From UBA12481 sp012523435 (GTDB taxonomy: Bacteria; Bacteroidota; Bacteroidia; Bacteroidales; UBA12481): a stretch of 64,000 bases of DNA. Under the pieces are notes generated by a model. That model was not told where the DNA came from and did no database searches. It saw only the letters and a list, made by a program, of their open reading frames with translations. This document shows positions 45,033 to 53,268 of this stretch, piece after piece. The stretch is taken from assembly GCA_028686135.1 (NCBI GenBank), contig JAQUCP010000003.1, positions 110,667-174,666 of the forward strand, written 5' to 3'. Positions within the stretch are counted from its first letter, which is position 1. Each line of letters opens with the position of its first letter. Position numbers and translations under genes: made by a program.

Positions 45033-45060
45033 GGGCTTATGGTTTTCTTTGTCCTAAAAA

Positions 45061-45086
45061 TAGCAGATTGAAAACACAATCTGCTA
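45061..45086. promoter_or_regulatory. Perfect 10-bp dyad between glpF and the activase gene
   Basis: TAGCAGATTG (45061-45070) and its exact complement CAATCTGCTA (45077-45086) enclose AAAACA. It lies in the 118-base gap between divergent genes, 28 bases before the glpF start and 64 before the activase start. It may be an operator, perhaps for a glycerol-responsive regulator, or a hairpin in a leader RNA. On the minus strand TATTTTTA directly after the second arm could be a -7 element for glpF. Confidence 0.45.
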
Positions 45087-45150
45087 AAACAATGAAAATA
45101 TGTGGTTGTCCCTAGATTTTTTGATTTCTTTGTTATGAACCTTTCCACCT

Positions 45151-48100
45151 ATGACTATGAATTATCAGTTAGGCTTTGACATCGGGTCAATTTCCGTCAA
45201 TTCAGTTGTCCTTGATCCCCAGGGAAATGTAACTGAAGAGCATTATGATTATTGCCATGGACGTCCCTTTCATGTTTTGCACGACCGTATGACTGAGATC
45301 TTTAAAAAGTATGCTGTTCCCAATCTGGAGCTGATTGCGTTTACGGGGATGGGAGGGAAAAAGGCAGCTGAAATTCTTGGCGGAATCCATATCAATGAGA
45401 TAATCGCTCAGGCTGCTGCTGTTGGGAGGATCCATCCTGAGGTACGAACGGTGATCGAAATGGGTGGAGAAGATTCGAAGCTTATTTTCATGGCGAATGG
45501 AGAGGTGTCGGAGCAATCCCGGTTATCGGATTTTTCCATGAATAGTCTGTGTGCCGCCGGCACCGGATCCTTTCTTGATCAGCAGGCCAAACGCATTGGG
45601 GTAAGCATTGAGAAAGAGTTTGGTGAGATGGCCCTTAAATCGGTCAGGCCACCCAGGATCGCAGGACGATGCAGTGTTTTTGCTAAGAGTGATATGATTC
45701 ATCTGCAACAGATTGCCACTCCAGTGGAGGATATCATTGCCGGTCTTTGCTATGCGGTTGCCAGAAACCTCCGAACTACCCTAGGCCGGGGCAAACATTT
45801 TGTTCCCCCGGTAAGCTTTCATGGAGGTGTAGCAGCCAATGCGGGTATGGTCAGGGCTTTCAAAGATGTTCTGAAGCTGGATGACAAGGCATTTATCATC
45901 CCGAAGCACTTTGCTGCCATGGGAGCCATCGGAGCAGTGTATCAAGCGCAGAAGAACCTGGCTGATATCAAACCTTTCACAGGTTTATCAAACCTGGAAG
46001 CTTATCTAAAGGTGTACGAAAAATCCGCCGGCCAAAGCCTGGAGGTGCTGAAACCAACCATCTCGGCTTTCGACAAAACTATTGTGGCCATCCCGGAAGA
46101 GTCAAAACCCATTGAAGTGGCTCTCGGACTGGATGTTGGATCACTGAGCACAAACTTGGTCCTGATCAATTCAAATAATGAGGTAATTGCCCGCCGCTAT
46201 CTTCCCACCGCAAGCCAGCCCATTGAGGCTATTCGCAGGGGATTAAAAGAGATTTATGACGAAGTAGGCGAACGCGTTAACGTGATAGCTGCCGGGACCA
46301 CCGGCTCTGGACGGTACCTGACAGGTGACTTTATCGGAGCCGATTCTATTCAAAATGAGATCACGGCACAAGCGACTGCTACCATCTATTTTGATCCGGA
46401 AGTTGATACGATCTTTGAAATCGGCGGTCAGGATTCCAAGTATATCCATGTTGATCAAGGCGTTATCGTTGACTTTGAGATGAACAAGGTGTGCGCTGCC
46501 GGCACCGGCTCATTCCTCGAAGAACAGGCAGAAAGGCTAGATATCAATATTATCAAGGAATTTGAGAAGTTAGCATTTGAGGCCAAGGCCCCATCCCGAT
46601 TAGGAGATCGCTGTACAGTGTTCATGGAGAGTGACCTTAACTCATTTCAGCAAAAAGGGGAAGAAAAGGAGAATTTAGTTGCCGGACTGGCCTATTCGAC
46701 TGTTCAAAACTACTTGAACCGCGTGGTTGCTGCCAAGCCGGTGGGCAACCGTGTCTATTATCAGGGTGGGGTAACGAATAACCGGGCTGTTGTCGCAGCA
46801 TTTGAGAAAGTAACCGGGAAAAAGATTCATATTCCGCCCCATTTCGATATTACGGGTGCGATAGGAGCAGCTATGCTGGCTCGAGAGCGGATCAAACCCG
46901 GAGAGCCATCTCGATTTAAAGGATTCGATATCAGCCATATACCATACAAACTCGACAAGTTCATCTGCAAGTACTGCTCCAATCATTGCGAAATTCGTGA
47001 AGTGATGATCGAAGGAGAGAAGCCCTTCTATTACGGCGGAATATGTGATCGTTATGATGTTGAAGAACGGAAGGGCAGCGGCCTGGATATTCCCAACCTC
47101 TTTGAAGAGCGCACCAGCATGTTGCTGGAAGGATTTGACACCAGATTGGATCCCGCAAAGCGGACGATTGGTATTCCGCGGGAGTTGACCCTTTTCTATC
47201 AGCAGTTCCCCTATTGGCGAACCTTTTTAGAGGAGCTGGGATTCAATGTTGTCCTATCAGGAGAATCCAATAATCGCCTGTTAACCAGATCAATAGAAAT
47301 GATGACCTGTGAAACCTGTCTGCCGATTGAGATGGTTCACGGTCATGTGGATGACCTCATGCGCCAGGGTGTTGACTTTGTCTTTCTGCCCTTTATTGTT
47401 AACATGCCCGGGGAGGAGAACAACCCAACCAATAACTGTAACTGCCCGTGGATCCAGTCGCACCCCTTCATGGTTCGTGCGGCCTACTCCGACACTGCCG
47501 AGCAGCACAAGCTATTAATCCCTACCCTACATATGCGGTATTACGATACGGCATTCAAGGATGAGATCAGCACGTTTGCCAAGGAAACATTTGGTATCGG
47601 CAAGCGCAAAGTAATGGAGGCGCTCAAAAAGGCCGAAATGGCTCAGGAGCAGTTCGAAAGCAAGCTAAAAAGCCGGGGACGAGAGGTGCTAGCCGGATTG
47701 GAAGCCGGGCAGAAGGCATTTGTGGTACTGGGAAGATCGTACAATACCGGAGACCCAGCTCTCAACCTGAATCTGGTTGAGAAATTACGGAATATGAACA
47801 TTCTGGCCATTCCGCTCGACTATCTTCCTTTAGAGCAAGAGAATGTTTTTGATTATTACCCCATGATGTACTGGCCGGGTGGTCAGAAGATTCTGGCTGG
47901 AGCGCGCATTATTGCTAAAGATGATCGGCTAAATGCCGTGCATCTAGGCAATTTCCGGTGCGGACCCGATTCGTTCATTCGGCACTACCTGCGCCGGGAA
48001 ATGAAAGGCAAGCCCTATCTCCACCTCGAGGTTGATGAACACAGCGCCAATGCAGGAATGATCACACGAATCGAAGCTTTCATCGACAGTCTGCAGGGTT

Positions 48101-49383
48101 GGGGAAGTATCAACAGCACCCGGAAAACAGAAACGGAGAAGAAAAAGTCTGGTGGATTACCCATCACTGAGCGAACGCTCTATTTCCCGTATGCCAACGA
48201 TGTTGTATGGGCATTTGTAGGCGCATGCCGCAGCCTTGGCATGAAAGCCGATCTGTTGCCCATGCAGAACGAAAAAGACCTGGAAATCGCCCGAAAGCAC
48301 ACCAATGGACAGGAATGTTTCCCCTTGATCTGTACCACCGGAAGCTTCGTAAAAAAACTGATGGAGCCGAGGGTTGATCCCGCAAAAGTGGCCTTTTTCA
48401 TGCCCGACCATAACGGGCCGTGCCGGTTTGGGGGTTACAACAAACTACAGGAGATCATTTTCAACAATCTAGGGTACGGTGATGCCATGATCATCCATCC
48501 CAGCAATGAAGATAATTATACCAGCATTGCACCAGGCAATCCGGTTAAATGGAGGTTGGTAGCCTGGAGAGGACTTGTGGCTATCGATATGATCCGAAAA
48601 CTTCTACAACAGATCCGACCGTATGAGCGGCACAAAGGAGAGGCTGACCAAGTCTACCAGTCAGCACTACAAGCGGTTGTTAAATCCTTGGAAGGTGGTG
48701 GTAAAACCCTCGTGAGAGTAGTGAAAGAGGAGGCGATAAACTTCAAAGCCATTGAATGCGACCGGTCGCGCCGGAAACCGATTATCGCTGTGGTCGGTGA
48801 GATATTCATGCGCGACAATGCCTTTTGCAGCGGAAATGTGGTGAGGCGGCTGGAGGAGTTAGGAGCCGAGACGATGATGGCACCGTTTTCCGAATGGATT
48901 TCTTACTCCACCTATCGATACACCCGCGACAGTCGGTGGAAGAAGAACACTAGCGGGCTACTTCGATCGAAAATTCAGGGGAAACTCCAACACTATCTTG
49001 AAGATCAAATTGTTAAGGCTGTAAATGAAATCAGCCCAACGGGACCAATGGTCAGGGTAGAAGAGATGCTCCAGCACTGTGATCAGTACATTCATCATGA
49101 TTATGACGGAGATCCACCACTTTCGCTGGGAACCACTGCCATCCTGTCAAAAGACTACATTTCCGGCGTTGTCAATATCCTTCCGTTCACTTGTATGCCG
49201 GGTACACTAAACACTTCGGTATCTGAGGTTTTCAGGCGTGAGAACAGAAACTTACCCTGGGAGAATTTTGCGTATGACGGGCAGGATGATGCCTCCATCG
49301 AAAACCGCATGCAGGCTTTTATGCACCAGGCAAAAGAATACGCTGCCCTGCACAAGCTGGATGAGTTGCCGGTTTTAGCATGA
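45151..49383 (+). CDS. Large acyl-CoA dehydratase activase-related protein (two ASKHA domains)
   Basis: 1410 residues of the BcrAD/BadFG/HgdC-related group, which use ATP to push an electron at very low potential into 2-hydroxyacyl-CoA dehydratases or benzoyl-CoA reductases. Two activase domains follow in tandem (GFDIGSISVNSVVLD near 8; GLDVGSLSTNLVLIN near 326). Each keeps both Cys that hold a shared [4Fe-4S] cluster: CAAGTGSFLDQQ/RCSVFAKSDM and CAAGTGSFLEEQ/RCTVFMESDL. The last part (about 610-1410) is DUF2229-like with more Cys motifs: FICKYCSNHCE, MTCETCLPIEMVH and NCNCPWIQSH. No dehydratase subunits are close, so the partner is unknown. Start at 45151 or 45157. Confidence 0.88.
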   Translation: MTMNYQLGFDIGSISVNSVVLDPQGNVTEEHYDYCHGRPFHVLHDRMTEIFKKYAVPNLELIAFTGMGGKKAAEILGGIHINEIIAQAAAVGRIHPEVRTVIEMGGEDSKLIFMANGEVSEQSRLSDFSMNSLCAAGTGSFLDQQAKRIGVSIEKEFGEMALKSVRPPRIAGRCSVFAKSDMIHLQQIATPVEDIIAGLCYAVARNLRTTLGRGKHFVPPVSFHGGVAANAGMVRAFKDVLKLDDKAFIIPKHFAAMGAIGAVYQAQKNLADIKPFTGLSNLEAYLKVYEKSAGQSLEVLKPTISAFDKTIVAIPEESKPIEVALGLDVGSLSTNLVLINSNNEVIARRYLPTASQPIEAIRRGLKEIYDEVGERVNVIAAGTTGSGRYLTGDFIGADSIQNEITAQATATIYFDPEVDTIFEIGGQDSKYIHVDQGVIVDFEMNKVCAAGTGSFLEEQAERLDINIIKEFEKLAFEAKAPSRLGDRCTVFMESDLNSFQQKGEEKENLVAGLAYSTVQNYLNRVVAAKPVGNRVYYQGGVTNNRAVVAAFEKVTGKKIHIPPHFDITGAIGAAMLARERIKPGEPSRFKGFDISHIPYKLDKFICKYCSNHCEIREVMIEGEKPFYYGGICDRYDVEERKGSGLDIPNLFEERTSMLLEGFDTRLDPAKRTIGIPRELTLFYQQFPYWRTFLEELGFNVVLSGESNNRLLTRSIEMMTCETCLPIEMVHGHVDDLMRQGVDFVFLPFIVNMPGEENNPTNNCNCPWIQSHPFMVRAAYSDTAEQHKLLIPTLHMRYYDTAFKDEISTFAKETFGIGKRKVMEALKKAEMAQEQFESKLKSRGREVLAGLEAGQKAFVVLGRSYNTGDPALNLNLVEKLRNMNILAIPLDYLPLEQENVFDYYPMMYWPGGQKILAGARIIAKDDRLNAVHLGNFRCGPDSFIRHYLRREMKGKPYLHLEVDEHSANAGMITRIEAFIDSLQGWGSINSTRKTETEKKKSGGLPITERTLYFPYANDVVWAFVGACRSLGMKADLLPMQNEKDLEIARKHTNGQECFPLICTTGSFVKKLMEPRVDPAKVAFFMPDHNGPCRFGGYNKLQEIIFNNLGYGDAMIIHPSNEDNYTSIAPGNPVKWRLVAWRGLVAIDMIRKLLQQIRPYERHKGEADQVYQSALQAVVKSLEGGGKTLVRVVKEEAINFKAIECDRSRRKPIIAVVGEIFMRDNAFCSGNVVRRLEELGAETMMAPFSEWISYSTYRYTRDSRWKKNTSGLLRSKIQGKLQHYLEDQIVKAVNEISPTGPMVRVEEMLQHCDQYIHHDYDGDPPLSLGTTAILSKDYISGVVNILPFTCMPGTLNTSVSEVFRRENRNLPWENFAYDGQDDASIENRMQAFMHQAKEYAALHKLDELPVLA

Positions 49384-49453
49384 TTGGAAGAGCGTCGGAG
49401 TTATAGACATCCGGAAGTATTTCTGATATGATATCACAATTAAAAAACATCCT

Positions 49454-49461
49454 TACATTTG
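49454..49461 (+). promoter_or_regulatory. -7 promoter element before the 72-residue membrane protein
   Basis: TACATTTG, full match to TAnnTTTG, 25 bases before the start at 49487. It supports the reality of this small gene. Confidence 0.5.
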
Positions 49462-49486
49462 TATTAGTATCCATAAAACCAAGCAG

Positions 49487-49705
49487 ATGAATACAGAACA
49501 AAACCCATCGGAACCCTGTAAAAAAGGTCGTTCGAACACCAATCCTGGAGCATCCGGGGCTGTGTATGGACTGGGATTTATCGGAGCCGCCATTTTTTTC
49601 ATCGGCCAAGCCACCACTTTTTGGGCTGGTGTCCTTGGATTTCTTAAGGCAATTATCTGGCCGGTATTCCTGATTTTAAAAGCCCTTCAGGCACTCTATT
49701 CTTAA
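49487..49705 (+). CDS. Small conserved membrane protein
   Basis: 72 residues: a polar N-terminus with KKGRSNTNPGASGAVYG, then two hydrophobic segments, about 26-45 and 48-70 (GFIGAAIFFIGQATTFWAG and LGFLKAIIWPVFLILKAL). The NPGASGAVYGLGFIGA pattern is, from memory, common to short unnamed proteins in several phyla, sometimes mis-annotated as transporter fragments. A TAnnTTTG element 25 bases upstream supports expression. Function unknown. Confidence 0.7.
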   Translation: MNTEQNPSEPCKKGRSNTNPGASGAVYGLGFIGAAIFFIGQATTFWAGVLGFLKAIIWPVFLILKALQALYS

Positions 49706-49721
49706 AAGGTCGACCGGAGAA

Positions 49722-50358
49722 TCAATTTCCGGAAGAACCATTCGGTAAGCGGATCTCGTACAGACGACCACGAGAACTATTATTGCTTTCTTCTGTCATA
49801 TACAAGGAGTTAGCTGAAACAAACAGAATTCCTTCTGCTTGTCCTGGTTTTGTTGTGAAACCATACTCCGTCTGCTCCCCATCTAAGAATCGGTTACCCG
49901 GGTAATTACTAAACACAATCAGACGTTCCTGCACCAGGAGGACTATCTTGCCGGAAGAGGAATGCCTATCAGCAGCAGTAACCCGGGCCGATGAGATGGT
50001 AGTGCCCAAGTAAATTTGCCCAGCATAAACAGCAACCTGATCACCCGGGATGGCTGGCAGTTTATACATCCGGCAGAAGCCGGTCAGTGGCTGGCTCCGG
50101 TCTTTCGTGAAGAGGAACAGGGTATCCTGATGCCAGAACATCCCTTCAATATCAAAATTCCGATTGCTAGTCGGCGGAGGGAACAGGTGTTGATCCTCAA
50201 AACTGAATGAAGACTTCAACTGATTGGATGGCATCAGGATGTTCAACGGAGAGTTTCAGGTCTGAGATCTCGGGCGGAGGAATACGAACGCCATCTCTGC
50301 CGCATCCCGACAGACTCAGAGCAGTCAGCAAAACGACCAGGACAGTGGTACGTATCAT
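49722..50358 (-). pseudogene. Broken lipoprotein gene (signal peptide and propeller part out of frame)
   Basis: At 50358 an ATG starts a typical lipoprotein signal (MIRTTVLVVLLTALSLSGCG, lipobox Cys19), but that frame stops at 50197 after 53 residues. In another frame, 50246-49722 encodes 174 residues with FPPPTSNRNFDIEGMFW, TLFLFTKDRSQPLT, RMYKLPAIPGDQVAVYAG and GQAEGILFVSANSLYMTEES, which resembles the later blades of a secreted beta-propeller family. So the signal and the body are separated by a frameshift, and the earlier blades are missing (probably a deletion as well). Neither part would make a functional exported protein. Confidence 0.65.
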
Positions 50359-50386
50359 TTAAAACTGATTATCTGTTAATTAAGAT

Positions 50387-52015
50387 CTAAAACAGACCGA
50401 AAACCCCATCAGGAGTTATACCAAGGTATCGGAACCAGGTTTCGCCCATGATAATATTCAGCACCCAGGCTATCACCATCATGGTTATCCCGAATTTAAA
50501 AGAATCGGAGATGCTGTACTGGTCGGTTTCATAGAGCAGTGCAGCCGGTTTGCTATTAAAGGGCAGCACATAGACATGCTCAATCATGAAGGCTACCGGG
50601 AGGGCCAGACTCACAACGCTGAATCCGAATCGGTTAGCCACTCCAATGGCAATTGGAATGAAGATCATGGCACGCATGGTTTTTGATTGAAAGACCAGTG
50701 CGCTGAAGATCATCACTCCGGTTAACAGGAGATAGAGAACCCAGAAGTGGGTATCATTTCCGATGCCCAGGTGGTCGAAGAAAGCGTTTACGCTAATGGA
50801 AGGCAAGTCGGTATAATCAAAACCTGAGCCCAGGGTATATGCTCCAGCGGAAAAGAGCATGAGGTGCCAGGGAATATCGACCTCGTTCCATTTCACAATA
50901 CCGATTCGAGGCATCAGAGCCACGATGGCACCAACAAAGGCAACTGCAGTAGCACTGATACCGTGTAAGCGGTCGGTTGCCCAGAAACCCAGTATCAGAA
51001 CAAAAATGATGATGGCCTTAACTTCCTGGGCATCGATTTTCCCCAATTTCCGGAGTTCTTCTCTAAGTCGGTCCATCCCACCCTCGATAGATGGTGCACG
51101 CTCTTCCGGTTTTAGCGGAAAGAACACTTTCATTGCAAGGAGATAACCAACGAACATCAGTCCGACCATAATCGGGAACATGGCCATCATCCAATCGCTG
51201 AAATAAACGGATCCCCCGATGGCTCCGCCAATAAGAGCAGCAGCCAGCAGGTTAGCTCCCGATCCTGTGACAAAAGCTCCGGCTCCGATATTGATACAGA
51301 GGAGGTTTTGCAGCACGATGCTCCGGCCAAAGTTGTTCCTACCATCGCCCGGTCGGGCTCCATAGATTGCGGCGATGACCATGAAAATCGGGAGCAGGAT
51401 GGCCGCTTTTGCAGTAGTAGCAGAAATGAAAGCCGAGAGTACCACGTTGATCAGAATAAAGCTGATAAAAATGGAGCTCGCCCGCTTTCCGAACCGCAAG
51501 ATGAACCACAGGGCAAATCTTTTAGCCACCCCGGTGGTCACGAGCATACTGGCTAGAACGAACGACATGATATTCAGCCACATAACCGGATGACCTAATT
51601 GAGCATAAGCCACCTTTTCGGGTAGCACGCCAGTCAAGACGAGTGCAATAATCAGGATCAGAGAGGTCAGGTAATTGGGTATAGCCTCGGTAATCCACAG
51701 AACCAATGCCGCGACAAAGATGGCGAGCATCATGACGTTTGACCGCATAAATCCTGCTGCGCCAAGATCTTCAAACGCCTTTTTGGCGGCTTTCGATACT
51801 AATTGTTCGGGATTGATGTCCTGCAAAAATGGAATCTTCACAACGAAAGCCAACAACAGAAACAGGATGACAGCCAGGGGAATACCCAAGATGGCCATCC
51901 ATCGCTCAACCGTGCCCTTTTTTCTTTTCGGCAGCTTTTCAATACGGTAGTTTCGCATATCGAGCGGGTCGTACAACACGCCCGCCTGGTCGCCTGCTTT
52001 CGAAGAAGAATCCAT
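50387..52015 (-). CDS. SLC13/DASS family anion transporter
   Basis: A 542-residue inner-membrane protein with about eleven to twelve helices. A cytoplasmic N-terminus of about 40 residues precedes the first helix; the family pattern LFSAGAYTLGSGFDYTDL lies near 385 and a late VVSLALPVAFMIEHVYVLPFNSKP near 465. The group moves dicarboxylates, citrate, sulfate or phosphate, usually with Na+; the substrate cannot be told. It is the last gene of a three-gene unit with CYTH and CYTH-like genes (gap 12 bases to CYTH). In other organisms DASS permeases are tied to phosphate through SPX domains, which makes a phosphate or polyphosphate link worth considering. Confidence 0.85.
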   Translation of the reverse strand: MDSSSKAGDQAGVLYDPLDMRNYRIEKLPKRKKGTVERWMAILGIPLAVILFLLLAFVVKIPFLQDINPEQLVSKAAKKAFEDLGAAGFMRSNVMMLAIFVAALVLWITEAIPNYLTSLILIIALVLTGVLPEKVAYAQLGHPVMWLNIMSFVLASMLVTTGVAKRFALWFILRFGKRASSIFISFILINVVLSAFISATTAKAAILLPIFMVIAAIYGARPGDGRNNFGRSIVLQNLLCINIGAGAFVTGSGANLLAAALIGGAIGGSVYFSDWMMAMFPIMVGLMFVGYLLAMKVFFPLKPEERAPSIEGGMDRLREELRKLGKIDAQEVKAIIIFVLILGFWATDRLHGISATAVAFVGAIVALMPRIGIVKWNEVDIPWHLMLFSAGAYTLGSGFDYTDLPSISVNAFFDHLGIGNDTHFWVLYLLLTGVMIFSALVFQSKTMRAMIFIPIAIGVANRFGFSVVSLALPVAFMIEHVYVLPFNSKPAALLYETDQYSISDSFKFGITMMVIAWVLNIIMGETWFRYLGITPDGVFGLF

Positions 52016-52027
52016 GATTACATTGTT

Positions 52028-52495
52028 TTACCAGTGTTTATAAGGGTTTTTCATCAGCATGGAATTGAAGTAGCGAACATCACCAGTCACTTCATTTCCA
52101 AGCCATTCGGGCTTCTGAAAAGCCTCATCTTCTGATGCCAGTTCCACCTCGGCAATAATCAGTCCGTCATTATCGCCGTAAAACTCATCAACCTCAAAGG
52201 TGTGATTACCAACCTTGACCAGGTGACGCGTTTTATCAATCACTCCGGGTTCGCAAATTCTGAGCAGCTCTTCTACATCCCTAACCGGGATCTCCTTTTC
52301 CCATTCGTAACGGCTGGCTCCGGATGCACTCCCGATTCCCTTAATCGTGATAAATCCTTTGTCTCCCTTAATTCGTACTCGTACAGTACGTTCAGGAATT
52401 GAGGATAGATAACCCTGAGTGATGCGGGTTGATTTCATCACCTCATTTTTAAAATCCCCGCTAACCAGGAATTTTCGTTCAATTTCTTGTGCCAT
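52028..52495 (-). CDS. CYTH-domain protein (triphosphate tunnel metalloenzyme)
   Basis: A 155-residue single-domain protein. The signature EIERKFL is at 4-10, followed by beta strands with alternating basic residues (RTVRVRIKGDKGFITIKG) and acidic metal-binding strands (HTFEVDEFYGDNDGLIIAEVELASED), giving the tunnel of this superfamily. Small bacterial members often act as inorganic triphosphatases, and some as class IV adenylate cyclases, so the reaction is uncertain. It lies 12 bases after the 213-residue CYTH-like gene and 12 before the anion transporter. Confidence 0.9.
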   Translation of the reverse strand: MAQEIERKFLVSGDFKNEVMKSTRITQGYLSSIPERTVRVRIKGDKGFITIKGIGSASGASRYEWEKEIPVRDVEELLRICEPGVIDKTRHLVKVGNHTFEVDEFYGDNDGLIIAEVELASEDEAFQKPEWLGNEVTGDVRYFNSMLMKNPYKHW

Positions 52496-52507
52496 TAAAT
52501 CCCAGTT

Positions 52508-53149
52508 TTAGTTTGCCAGAGGTTTATCGAGCATTCCGATCACACGCTTGATAGCCTGCAGGTAGTTAATATTCTCAAATCCAGTCAGTCCAATATCAGC
52601 AATAGTCTTCTTAATATCCTCTATTTCTGTGGATTCCGAATTTATCGTAGCCACTTTAGCTCCGTTGATCAGAACAAATCCATATTCACAGATGGTATTA
52701 TTAACCATATAACCAAAGCGTTGTTTTTTCACTTGGACAGCCTGCAGATCGGGGTGAGATTTGACAATTTCGAGAAACTCCTCCAGAGTGTAGGTCTCTT
52801 TCCCCAAATTAGGTAGGGCAACTTGGAAGGCGGGGAACACCTCCTCGAGCAGCACTTGGCTGTTCATTGGAAACTCTCCTTTCATGAGCGGGTTCCATTG
52901 CTCCAGGCCATCAATCGACTGGACGAACGTTTTAATATCCATTTTCCCGTCACGGATCTTGGTATTTTTTAGGTCATTAGTTCTTGACACGATATAGATT
53001 TCTTCCGAATGTCGTTCCCAAACTTTTTCAGGGACGGGGACAGATAACCTGGCCATTCGTTGAGCTGCTTGTTCAAAATCCTGGCCAAAGCAGCGAAACT
53101 CAAAGCGTGGCTTAGATATTTCTCCGATTCTCATTTCTTCCTTGCTCAT
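52508..53149 (-). CDS. CYTH-like protein of unknown function
   Basis: 213 residues without signal or membrane segment. The pattern EEIYIVSRTNDLKNTKIRDGKMDIK near 46-70 (a basic strand with K-I-R-D-G) and a later EYGFVLINGAKVATINSESTE look like a diverged CYTH-type tunnel fold, as do two-strand acidic stretches, but the EXEXK opening is not clear (only RFEFRCF near the start). So it may be a distant, perhaps non-catalytic, relative of the neighbouring CYTH protein. It is the first gene of the unit that continues into CYTH and the SLC13 transporter. Similarity is judged by eye. Confidence 0.55.
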   Translation of the reverse strand: MSKEEMRIGEISKPRFEFRCFGQDFEQAAQRMARLSVPVPEKVWERHSEEIYIVSRTNDLKNTKIRDGKMDIKTFVQSIDGLEQWNPLMKGEFPMNSQVLLEEVFPAFQVALPNLGKETYTLEEFLEIVKSHPDLQAVQVKKQRFGYMVNNTICEYGFVLINGAKVATINSESTEIEDIKKTIADIGLTGFENINYLQAIKRVIGMLDKPLAN

Positions 53150-53191
53150 AACCTTATATATAACTAATTGATTATCAGAACAGAAAATAAA

Positions 53192-53253
53192 AAAAGGGGG
53201 CTCTTCACTTCTAGGGTGTACCAGACTAATGAATCCTCTGAAGGCCCCCTTTT
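53192..53253 (-). terminator. Terminator of the phosphate operon
   Basis: AAAAGGGGGC (53192-53201) pairs with GCCCCCTTTT (53244-53253) around a 42-base loop. On the minus strand the stem is followed by CCCCCTTTTTTTATTTT-like T-rich sequence. It lies 16 bases after the stop of the lamin-tail lipoprotein gene. The long loop is unusual but the stem is perfect. Confidence 0.6.
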
Positions 53254-53268
53254 GTTGGATGTTAATTG

